Both the position numbers and the translations under genes were made by a program. Below, piece after piece: positions 7,681-14,601 of a stretch of DNA of 34,508 bases (positions are counted from its first letter, which is position 1; every line of letters starts with the position of its first letter). A model generated the notes under the pieces. The model was not told where the DNA came from. It saw nothing but the letters and a program-made list of their open reading frames with translations, and did not search any database. The DNA is from Affinirhizobium lemnae (GTDB taxonomy: Bacteria; Pseudomonadota; Alphaproteobacteria; Rhizobiales; Rhizobiaceae), in contig NZ_JALJQZ010000038.1 of the NCBI RefSeq assembly GCF_022968395.1, positions 1-34,508 on the forward strand, read 5' to 3'.

Positions 7681-8964
7681 ATGCTCAATGATCCCCGCAC
7701 CCACGGCCTGTGGGCAAAGACTGCACCTGCCGCCCCGCCGACGACGCCCCTCACCGGCGACAGGACGGCCGAAATCGTCATCATCGGTGGCGGCTATACG
7801 GGCCTGTCTGCGGCTCTGCACCTAGCGCAGGCGGGACGCTCCGTCATCCTGCTGGAGGCCAAGGACATCGGCTTTGGTGGTGCAGGACGAAATGTGGGCC
7901 TCATCAATGCGGGAATGTGGGTCATGCCGGACGATCTTCCCGGCGAACTAGGAGAGATCCACGGCGAACGCCTGCTGAACCTCCTCGGCAACGGCCCTCA
8001 AGCGGTCATGGCACTCATTGAACAGCACGCAATAGAATGCGAGTTGACGCGCTCGGGCACCCTTCATTGTGCGGTCGGCGACGATGGATTGAAAGAAATC
8101 GAAGAGCGCGCGCGGCAGTGGCAGAAACGAGGTGCGCCCGTTGAATGGCTCGATGCAGCAGAAACGGAACGACGTATCGGCACGCGCGCTTATCGCGGTG
8201 CGCTGCTGGATCGTCGCGCAGGAACGCTCCAGCCACTCGCCTATGCTCGGGGTCTGGCCAATGCCGCCATCAAGGCGGGGGCCCTGCTGCATACGGGAAG
8301 CCCGGTCATCGGCTGGCAGGTTCGCGGGCAACGCCATATCGTTTCCACCGGCACCGGCAGCGTGACCGCAAACTGGGTGATCGTCGCAACGGATGCCTAT
8401 ACCACCGGCCCATTCGAGACAGTGCGGCGCGAGCAGGTTTATCTACCCTATTTCAACCTCGCGACCACGCCCCTCTCCGACAATCTGCGGCGCTCCATTC
8501 TGCCGGAGCGCGAGGGCTGCTGGGACACGAAGGAGATTCTCTCCTCCTTCCGCATGGATGCCAGGGGCCGCCTGGTGTTTGGATCTGTTGGCGCACTGCG
8601 AGGCACCGGGACGGCCATCCACAAAGGCTGGGCCCGTCGCGCCCTTGCCAAGCTGTTCCCACAACTGGGCGAAGTGGAATTCGAGGCCGAATGGTATGGC
8701 CAGATCGGCATGACCGATAATGCCCTGCCGCGCTTTCACAAATTCGCCGATCGCGTCATCGGATTTTCGGGCTATAACGGACGCGGCATCTCACCGGGTA
8801 CGGTGTTCGGCAGGGTTCTTGCTGCGCATGTTCTGGGCGAATTGCCAGAAGCTGATCTGCCTCTGCCGCTGACGGAACCAACCGAGCCACTGATGAGGCC
8901 GATCAAGGAAGCCTATTACGAGATTGGAGCACAGATTGCTCACCTTGCGGGCGATCGATTTTAA
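7681..8964 (+). CDS. amaA: FAD-dependent oxidoreductase, probable L-pipecolate oxidase
   Basis: This 427-residue DAO-family flavoprotein has a Rossmann fingerprint GGGYTG (Gly36, Gly38, Gly41) after about 30 leading residues, an LLEAKDIGFGGAGRN segment, and the C-terminal FAD motif GFSGYNGRGISPGT. It lies 47 bases before an ALDH7-type aminoadipate-semialdehyde dehydrogenase. In Pseudomonas putida the AmaA/AmaB pair oxidises L-pipecolate to piperideine-6-carboxylate and then to 2-aminoadipate in D-lysine breakdown, so pipecolate oxidase is the best reading. Gamma-glutamylputrescine oxidase (PuuB-like) is a weaker alternative, because the neighbouring dehydrogenase is not PuuC-like. The ribosome site is weak (CGGAA). 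Confidence 0.72.
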   Translation: MLNDPRTHGLWAKTAPAAPPTTPLTGDRTAEIVIIGGGYTGLSAALHLAQAGRSVILLEAKDIGFGGAGRNVGLINAGMWVMPDDLPGELGEIHGERLLNLLGNGPQAVMALIEQHAIECELTRSGTLHCAVGDDGLKEIEERARQWQKRGAPVEWLDAAETERRIGTRAYRGALLDRRAGTLQPLAYARGLANAAIKAGALLHTGSPVIGWQVRGQRHIVSTGTGSVTANWVIVATDAYTTGPFETVRREQVYLPYFNLATTPLSDNLRRSILPEREGCWDTKEILSSFRMDARGRLVFGSVGALRGTGTAIHKGWARRALAKLFPQLGEVEFEAEWYGQIGMTDNALPRFHKFADRVIGFSGYNGRGISPGTVFGRVLAAHVLGELPEADLPLPLTEPTEPLMRPIKEAYYEIGAQIAHLAGDRF

Positions 8965-9011
8965 GAGCTGAACGATCAGATGATCATGACCAGAAGACGA
9001 GAAGGACCAAG

Positions 9012-10553
9012 ATGAGCCTCGCCACTCTGAACCTTGCCGCCGAAGCGGAAACTATCCTTGCAAAACTCGGTGTGGCACCTTCTGCCTATAAAGGTGGAAC
9101 CTTGGCCGTCCGATCTCCCATTACTGGCACCGAAATCGGGCGTCTTCCCGAGTTGACATCGCAGCAGGCTCAGTCAGTCATAGGTGCGGCGCATCAGGCT
9201 TTTCAGGAATGGCGCCTGGTACCAGCCCCCAAGCGCGGGGAGCTTATTCGTCTCCTTGGTGATGAACTGCGCGCGGCCAAGGCGGATCTCGGCAAACTCG
9301 TTTCCATCGAGGTCGGCAAGATCACGTCCGAGGGCTTGGGCGAAGTACAGGAAATGATCGACATCTGCGATTTCGCTGTCGGTCTCTCACGCCAGCTCTA
9401 CGGCCTGACCATCGCAACGGAACGGTCGGATCATCGCATGATGGAAACCTGGCATCCACTCGGTGTCGTCGGCATCATTTCTGCCTTCAATTTTCCGGTT
9501 GCGGTCTGGGCCTGGAATGCGGCGCTGGCGCTGGTCTGCGGCAATGCCACCGTCTGGAAGCCCTCCGAGAAGACGCCACTGACGGCACTGGCCACGCAGG
9601 CAATTTTTGAAAAGGCGCTCAAGCGTTTCGTAGCCGAGGGCGGAAAGGCACCGGCCAACCTCTCGTCGCTTCTCATCGGCGGCCGCGATATCGGTGAAGT
9701 TCTGGTCGACCACCCGAAGGTGCCGCTGGTTTCTGCGACCGGTTCCACGGCCATGGGTCGCGCCGTTGGACCACGGCTAGCAAAGCGCTTTGCACGCGCC
9801 ATTCTGGAACTGGGCGGCAACAACGCCGCCATCATTACCCCGACCGCGGACCTGGACCTGACATTGCGGGGCGTTGCCTTCGCTGCCATGGGGACAGCCG
9901 GTCAGCGCTGCACAACGCTTCGCCGTCTTTTCGTCCACGACAGCGTCTATGACAACCTCGTGCCACGCCTGAAGAAGGCGTACCAATCGGTCACGATCGG
10001 CAATCCAACGGTTGACGGAAATCTTGTCGGCCCGCTGATCGACAAGGCCTCATTCGAACGGATGCAAAAGGCCATCGAAGCTGCCAAAGCGGAAGGCGGC
10101 GCAGTAACCGGCGGCGAACGCGTTCTGGAAGCCGATGCTGCCGACGCCTATTATGTCCGCCCGGCCATTGTCGAGATGCCGTCTCAGTGCGGTCCGGTCA
10201 TTGAGGAAACATTCGCGCCTATCCTCTATGTCATGAAGTATTCCGACTTCGACGCCGTGCTCGACCTGCACAATGGTGTGCCGCAGGGCCTGTCGTCGTC
10301 CATCTTTACCAATGACATGCGCGAGGCGGAAACCTTCATCTCGGCCCGAGGATCCGATTGCGGCATCGCCAATGTCAATATCGGCCCGTCAGGTGCGGAA
10401 ATCGGTGGCGCCTTTGGCGGCGAAAAGGAAACCGGAGGCGGTCGCGAATCCGGCTCCGATTCATGGAAGGCCTATATGCGCCGCGCGACCAATACGCTGA
10501 ACTATGGCCGGACACTGCCGCTTGCCCAGGGCGTCAAGTTCGATATCGCCTGA
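9012..10553 (+). CDS. amaB: L-aminoadipate-semialdehyde dehydrogenase (ALDH7 / antiquitin family)
   Basis: This NAD-dependent aldehyde dehydrogenase probably oxidises 2-aminoadipate 6-semialdehyde, the open form of piperideine-6-carboxylate, to 2-aminoadipate. The 513-residue product is antiquitin-like through much of its length, for example EVQEMIDICDFAVGLSRQLY and WHPLGVVGIISAFNFP. The general base is Glu266 (ELGGNNA) and the nucleophile Cys300 (GQRCTT). AGAAGGA stands before ATG 9012. It is the middle gene of a three-gene run between the oxidase and a P1 peptidase. The assignment is strong for the family and good for the substrate. Confidence 0.88.
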   Translation: MSLATLNLAAEAETILAKLGVAPSAYKGGTLAVRSPITGTEIGRLPELTSQQAQSVIGAAHQAFQEWRLVPAPKRGELIRLLGDELRAAKADLGKLVSIEVGKITSEGLGEVQEMIDICDFAVGLSRQLYGLTIATERSDHRMMETWHPLGVVGIISAFNFPVAVWAWNAALALVCGNATVWKPSEKTPLTALATQAIFEKALKRFVAEGGKAPANLSSLLIGGRDIGEVLVDHPKVPLVSATGSTAMGRAVGPRLAKRFARAILELGGNNAAIITPTADLDLTLRGVAFAAMGTAGQRCTTLRRLFVHDSVYDNLVPRLKKAYQSVTIGNPTVDGNLVGPLIDKASFERMQKAIEAAKAEGGAVTGGERVLEADAADAYYVRPAIVEMPSQCGPVIEETFAPILYVMKYSDFDAVLDLHNGVPQGLSSSIFTNDMREAETFISARGSDCGIANVNIGPSGAEIGGAFGGEKETGGGRESGSDSWKAYMRRATNTLNYGRTLPLAQGVKFDIA

Positions 10554-10570
10554 CAGGCAGGAGGCACCGC

Positions 10571-11566
10571 ATGGCTGAAACGCTCAATCTTCTCACCGAT
10601 ATCGAGGGCTTGAGTGTCGGCCATGCGACCGACCTGAACCTGGGTTCAGGAGTCAGTGTCGTAGTGTTCAATGAACCGGCCATCGCTTCCGGCACTGTTA
10701 TGGGTGGTGCACCCGGCGGGCGGGACACAGCTCTTCTCGACCCAGCCATGACGGTGGAAAAAGTTGACGCGCTGGTCCTTTCCGGAGGCTCGGCATTCGG
10801 CCTCGATGCCGCAGGCGGTGTACAGGCTGGTCTTCGCGAAATGGGACGCGGCTTGCAGGTTGGTACGACACGCGTTCCGATCGTGCCGCAGGCAATCCTC
10901 ATGGATCTATTGAATGGCGGCAACAAGGATTGGGGCCTTCATTCGCCCTATCGAGATATGGGGTATGAAGCATTCAAGGCGGCCCAGACCGGTCGTTTTG
11001 ATCTGGGAACAGTCGGGGCAGGCACAGGCGCGACGACGGCGACCTTCAAGGGTGGCTTGGGCTCAGCCAGTGCGGTGACATCTACGGGACATCGAATCGG
11101 AGCTCTTGTTGCGGTCAACGCGCTGGGATCGGCGACCGTTGGCGAAGGCCCGCATTTCTGGGCTGCTCCCTTCGAGCAGGGTGATGAATTCGGTGGTCTT
11201 GGCCTTCCTTCGCAATTCAATGCGGATCATCTGGCACTGCGCCTGAAGGGCGTCAATCTCAAGGCCACGACCATCGGTCTGGTGGTGACCGATGCCATCC
11301 TGACCAAGGCACAGGCTCATCGACTATCCATCATGGCTCAGGATGGACTGGCGCGGGCAATCCTTCCTGCCCATCTGCCCGCAGATGGCGACACGGTCTT
11401 TGCCGCCTCGACGGCCAGACGCGCTTTGGCGCAGCCATCCGATTTCATGGAGCTTTGCCATCTGGCGACACTGACATTCGCCAGGGCAATCGCCCGCGGA
11501 GTTTATGAAGCACGCGCCCTCCCCGCTGAAGATAGCCAAAGAGCGTGGCGAGACCACCACGCATAG
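10571..11566 (+). CDS. P1 family peptidase (DmpA/BapA, S58-type)
   Basis: The 331-residue product belongs to the self-processing N-terminal-nucleophile hydrolases that include DmpA (D-aminopeptidase) and BapA (beta-peptidyl aminopeptidase). Visible hallmarks are GLSVGHATD near the start, GGAPGGRDTALLDP, SGGSAFGLDAAGGV (71-84), and GTVGAGTGATTATFKGGLGS followed by AS (146-167), where family members are cut and expose the nucleophile. AGGAGG (10558-10563) precedes ATG 10571, only 17 bases after amaB, so it is probably co-transcribed. It may release lysine-derived or D- or beta-amino acids for the pathway; that role is inferred from position only. Confidence 0.82.
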   Translation: MAETLNLLTDIEGLSVGHATDLNLGSGVSVVVFNEPAIASGTVMGGAPGGRDTALLDPAMTVEKVDALVLSGGSAFGLDAAGGVQAGLREMGRGLQVGTTRVPIVPQAILMDLLNGGNKDWGLHSPYRDMGYEAFKAAQTGRFDLGTVGAGTGATTATFKGGLGSASAVTSTGHRIGALVAVNALGSATVGEGPHFWAAPFEQGDEFGGLGLPSQFNADHLALRLKGVNLKATTIGLVVTDAILTKAQAHRLSIMAQDGLARAILPAHLPADGDTVFAASTARRALAQPSDFMELCHLATLTFARAIARGVYEARALPAEDSQRAWRDHHA

Positions 11567-11576
11567 CCTGACAAGA

Positions 11577-11621
11577 GCATCGGGCGAAAAAGTGGAAACC
11601 GGTTTTTCGCTCAACCGATGC
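11577..11621. repeat. Rhizobial-type intergenic palindromic repeat
   Basis: A 45-bp two-tier palindrome: outer GCATCGG/CCGATGC, inner GCGAAAAA/TTTTTCGC, with a GTGGAAACCGG loop. The AAGTGGAAACCGGTTTT core resembles a very common intergenic repeat of Rhizobiales. It lies just past the P1 peptidase stop, and its T-rich right arm may also end transcription. Confidence 0.65.
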
Positions 11622-11633
11622 GTCAACAAAGAA

Positions 11634-11678
11634 TTTGGAGCGCCGGGCCGTTCCCGATTAGTCGCCCGACGCTCCAAA
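11634..11678 (-). terminator. Hairpin downstream of the APC permease
   Basis: Stem TTTGGAGCG/CGCTCCAAA (11634-11642 with 11670-11678) continues inward as CGGGC/GCCCG after a one-base mismatch. It starts nine bases past the permease stop on the minus strand and runs into a T-rich ATTCTTTG, consistent with an intrinsic terminator for that gene. Confidence 0.65.
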
Positions 11679-11686
11679 GGTTCGTC

Positions 11687-13051
11687 TCAGGCCGGCTGCA
11701 CGCTTGTTTTCATGACCCGCACAGTTATGAACCAGAAGAGGATCCCGACGGCGATCAGAGCTCCGGCAATTGTGTACTGAATAGGATCACGACCTGTCCA
11801 TGGACCAGCAAGAAAAACGCAGCTGATCGCGCCAAGGACAGGCACGATTGTCGGCGTGCGAAAATGCTTGTGTTCCACTTTGTCCTTGCGCAGGACCAGC
11901 ACGGCGATGTTGACGATCGCAAAAACACAGAGAAGCAGCAGAGCAGTTGTTCCCCCAAGCGCAGGCACGGCGCCAACGAAAGTAATCAGCAGCACAGCGA
12001 TCGATGTTGTGAAGAGAATCGCGATGTAAGGGGTGCGTCGCTTGGCATGAACACGACCGAGCAATGCCGGGAGAACGCCTTCTCTGGCCATGCCGTAGAT
12101 CAGCCGACTCGCCATCATCATGTTGATCAATGCAGAATTTGCAACGGCGAACATGGTGATGATGCCAAAGACGCTGATTGGAAAGCCCGGTGCTCCCGCC
12201 TGAACAACCTTCAGCAAGGGCGTCTCGCCTTCCCCAAGATCTGCTGCAGGAACAAGGGTGATGGCGGATATCGCAACCAGGACATAGATAATCCCCGTAA
12301 TGATCAAACCACCGAGCAAGACCTTTGGGAAAATGCGGCTCGGCTCCTTGCACTCTTCAGCCATGTTGACCGAATCCTCAAACCCAACCATGGCGAAGAA
12401 GGCCAGAGTGGTTCCGGCAATAACAGACCAGAAGAGGCCGTGATCCTGAGCAGGCTGGAATGTGAACGCGCGAGACACATCACCCTGCCCGCCCATGATT
12501 GCCCAGAAGCCGATGCCGATAATGATCAGCAATCCGCTCAACTCAACAACGGTGAGCAGGACATTGACCTTGACACTCTCGCCCACGCCACGGAAGTTGA
12601 CGACCGCAACCAAGGCAATGAATGCGAGTGCGACAAGCGTGATCGTCAATCCGCCGGACGCAAGACCGGTTGAAGCTACGAAATTGGCTGCAAACGCACG
12701 TGAAGCGGTCGAAGCAGACGTGATGCCCGAAGACATCACTGCGAACGCAACAAGGAAGGTGAGGAAATGAATGCCGAACGCTTTGTGCGTATACAGGGCG
12801 GCACCTGCGGCCTTCGGGTACTTCGTGACCAGTTCCAGGTAACTGAATGCCGTCAGCAATGCGACAGCGAAAGCGACAAGAAACGGTAGCCAGACCACGC
12901 CCCCGACTTCGGCAGCCACCTGCCCGGTCAGCGCGTAAATGCCTGTTCCAAGAATGTCACCAACGATGAAGAGAAGCAGGAGGCCCGGGCCCATGACCCG
13001 CTTGAGTTCATGGGTCTCGCCCAGGTGTTCCGCCATCTTGCCGTCTTTCAT
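11687..13051 (-). CDS. APC-family amino acid permease
   Basis: The 454-residue protein is a 12-helix inner-membrane transporter of the amino acid/polyamine/organocation superfamily. Helix 1 has the broken-helix motif GDILGTGIYALTGQ, and the loop after the sixth hydrophobic stretch reads FEDSVNMAEECKEPSR, both typical of cationic-amino-acid-type (CAT/YfnA-like) members. The start is ATG 13051, since GGGAGGG lies six bases upstream; a longer form from ATG 13069 has no ribosome site. It faces the end of the pipecolate oxidase operon, so lysine or a related amino acid is a plausible substrate, but the sequence does not settle this. Confidence 0.85.
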   Translation of the reverse strand: MKDGKMAEHLGETHELKRVMGPGLLLLFIVGDILGTGIYALTGQVAAEVGGVVWLPFLVAFAVALLTAFSYLELVTKYPKAAGAALYTHKAFGIHFLTFLVAFAVMSSGITSASTASRAFAANFVASTGLASGGLTITLVALAFIALVAVVNFRGVGESVKVNVLLTVVELSGLLIIIGIGFWAIMGGQGDVSRAFTFQPAQDHGLFWSVIAGTTLAFFAMVGFEDSVNMAEECKEPSRIFPKVLLGGLIITGIIYVLVAISAITLVPAADLGEGETPLLKVVQAGAPGFPISVFGIITMFAVANSALINMMMASRLIYGMAREGVLPALLGRVHAKRRTPYIAILFTTSIAVLLITFVGAVPALGGTTALLLLCVFAIVNIAVLVLRKDKVEHKHFRTPTIVPVLGAISCVFLAGPWTGRDPIQYTIAGALIAVGILFWFITVRVMKTSVQPA

Positions 13052-13599
13052 GCTGACCCTCCCGCGCATCTCAACTCTGCATACGGACGACGAAATCTCT
13101 CGATGCAGCTTCAGGCAGTAGTTAGAGCGGACGCTACCAATTCCGAGTGGGCCAAAGACGGAAATGCTGGAAAGGATTGTCTTCGATCACACCAACAATG
13201 CGTCCTCCTCTCGAAAGCATGGCTCCAGGTGCTGAGCAGTTTTTGGATCAAGCTCAATTTGAGACATTTCAGGATTGATGGCAGAAAGTACCTGATTTTC
13301 CGATGACACGGACGTTTTCGAGATCCGTAAGGAAAATCAACCGGGCGAGTGACAGGAATTATCTGCGCCATTACTGACTGATGCCCGACCGACGCACCGC
13401 CTCTAAACTGCACTTGATCTATAGTTGACGCTGATAATCAGGTATCACCTAACCATCTCAAACAGCATTCGAATTAGAATCTGAGAAGCTTAAACGTTAA
13501 CCATGTTTGTTATCCAAACTTAACAAAAAATTAATAATAACTCTTCGCAGATGCGGTAGGTCTGATAATGTGTCGGCTCAGCAGCTGAGGGTTATGCAC
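13052..13599. other. Divergent intergenic region upstream of rpfF
   Basis: This 548-bp spacer separates the permease start (-) from the rpfF start (+). No convincing gene is seen; a 100-codon minus-strand ORF (13111-13413) lacks a ribosome site and any family signature. A 47-bp inverted repeat occupies 13293-13339. The stretch from about 13430 to 13560 is clearly AT-rich and includes AACTTAACAAAAAATTAATA, so the rpfF promoter probably lies there. Confidence 0.55.
13293..13339. repeat. 47-bp two-tier inverted repeat
   Basis: Outer arms TGATTTTCC (13293-13301) and GGAAAATCA (13331-13339) are perfect complements. Inside them ACGGA (13308-13312) pairs with TCCGT (13324-13328). It sits about 260 bases upstream of rpfF and 240 upstream of the divergent permease. 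It may be a regulator-binding site or an RNA hairpin. Confidence 0.5.
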
Positions 13600-14589
13600 A
13601 TGGCGGAAGTGACGGACTACGAGCGTCTGGCCTATCAACTTATGAAGGGTCATCCAATTTTGGGACAAATCCCGGAAGGACTGGATGACGAAAAACGTGT
13701 CAATACGACACATTTCCGAGAGCGCCGCGAAGGCTTGCCACCGGAACTCAGCTTCGCTCTCCGAGAGTGGGAAAATCTCAAGATCAAGGTCGATCCGGCG
13801 AACCGGACACTGTGGTACTACATGACACCGCACTCGGCGCCCAGTTTCACACCAGGCCTGCTGAGCGATCTCATCGATTTCCGCAACACGGTTCAGTCCA
13901 TTTATCATCGCACGCCAGCGGATCAAAAACTGCTCTATCTGGTCAGCGGCTCCGGCCTGCCAGGCATTTACAATCTGGGCGGCGATCTTGGGTATTTTGC
14001 GCAGCACATCCGCTCGAAAGACCGCGAGCGTTTGCGCCGTTATGCGCATGATTGCATTGATCTGATGTACTCGTGCGCCAGCAGCCTGGGCCTCCCCATC
14101 ATCCTGATATCCCTTGTTCAGGGGGATGCGCTTGGCGGAGGTTTCGAAGTCGCGCTGTCATCGGATATCATCATCGCGGAGCGTTCTGCGAAGTTCGGTC
14201 TTCCCGAAATCCTCTTCAATCTCTTTCCGGGCATGGGAGCCTACAGCTTCCTGTCTCGCAAGCTGGATCCGGCCCGAGCGATGCGGATGATTACCAGCGG
14301 CAAGGTCTATACCGCGGAAGAATTGCAACAGATGGGCCTGGTCGAACTGGTCGTCGATGATGGAAAAGGCGAGGAGGCGGTTCGGGACTATATTGCCCGC
14401 AACAGCCGCAAGCACGCCATTCACAGGACTATCCGGGACGTAGGACGACGGGTCAACGGACTTACCTATGAGGAGCTTCGAGACGTCGTTGATCTGTGGG
14501 TGGACGCCGCGATGAATCTGGATGAGCAGGATTTGCGAAAGATCGAGCGTTTGCGAGCGGCTCAGGCCAAGCGGGTTGGCTTGACCTGA
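13600..14589 (+). CDS. rpfF: RpfF-type DSF synthase (crotonase fold)
   Basis: RpfF makes cis-2-unsaturated fatty-acid signals (diffusible signal factor) by thioesterase and dehydratase action on acyl-ACP. The 329-residue product carries RpfF hallmarks in order: GIYNLGGDLGYFAQHIRS (122-139), LVQGDALGGGFEVALS (172-187), IIAERSAKFGLPEILFNLF (191-209) and PGMGAYSFLSR (210-220). Glu183 and Glu203, 20 residues apart, match catalytic Glu141 and Glu161 of Xanthomonas RpfF. A helical tail of about 60 residues follows the crotonase core. ATG 13600 was chosen for GAGGG eight bases upstream; ATG 13594, GTG 13570 or TTG 13507 are less likely. It converges on an rpfC-like gene 12 bases away, the same geometry as in Xanthomonas. 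Confidence 0.87.
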   Translation: MAEVTDYERLAYQLMKGHPILGQIPEGLDDEKRVNTTHFRERREGLPPELSFALREWENLKIKVDPANRTLWYYMTPHSAPSFTPGLLSDLIDFRNTVQSIYHRTPADQKLLYLVSGSGLPGIYNLGGDLGYFAQHIRSKDRERLRRYAHDCIDLMYSCASSLGLPIILISLVQGDALGGGFEVALSSDIIIAERSAKFGLPEILFNLFPGMGAYSFLSRKLDPARAMRMITSGKVYTAEELQQMGLVELVVDDGKGEEAVRDYIARNSRKHAIHRTIRDVGRRVNGLTYEELRDVVDLWVDAAMNLDEQDLRKIERLRAAQAKRVGLT

Positions 14590-14601
14590 CCCTGCGCCTC
14601 G

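Noticed and set aside
11618..12673. 351-codon plus-strand ORF opposite the permease
   Set aside because: The translation is an unnatural mix of charged residues typical of antisense to a membrane protein; the minus-strand permease is clearly the gene.
13507..13599. Longer rpfF from TTG 13507
   Set aside because: The added residues are coded by AT-rich promoter-like DNA, and ATG 13600 has the ribosome site.
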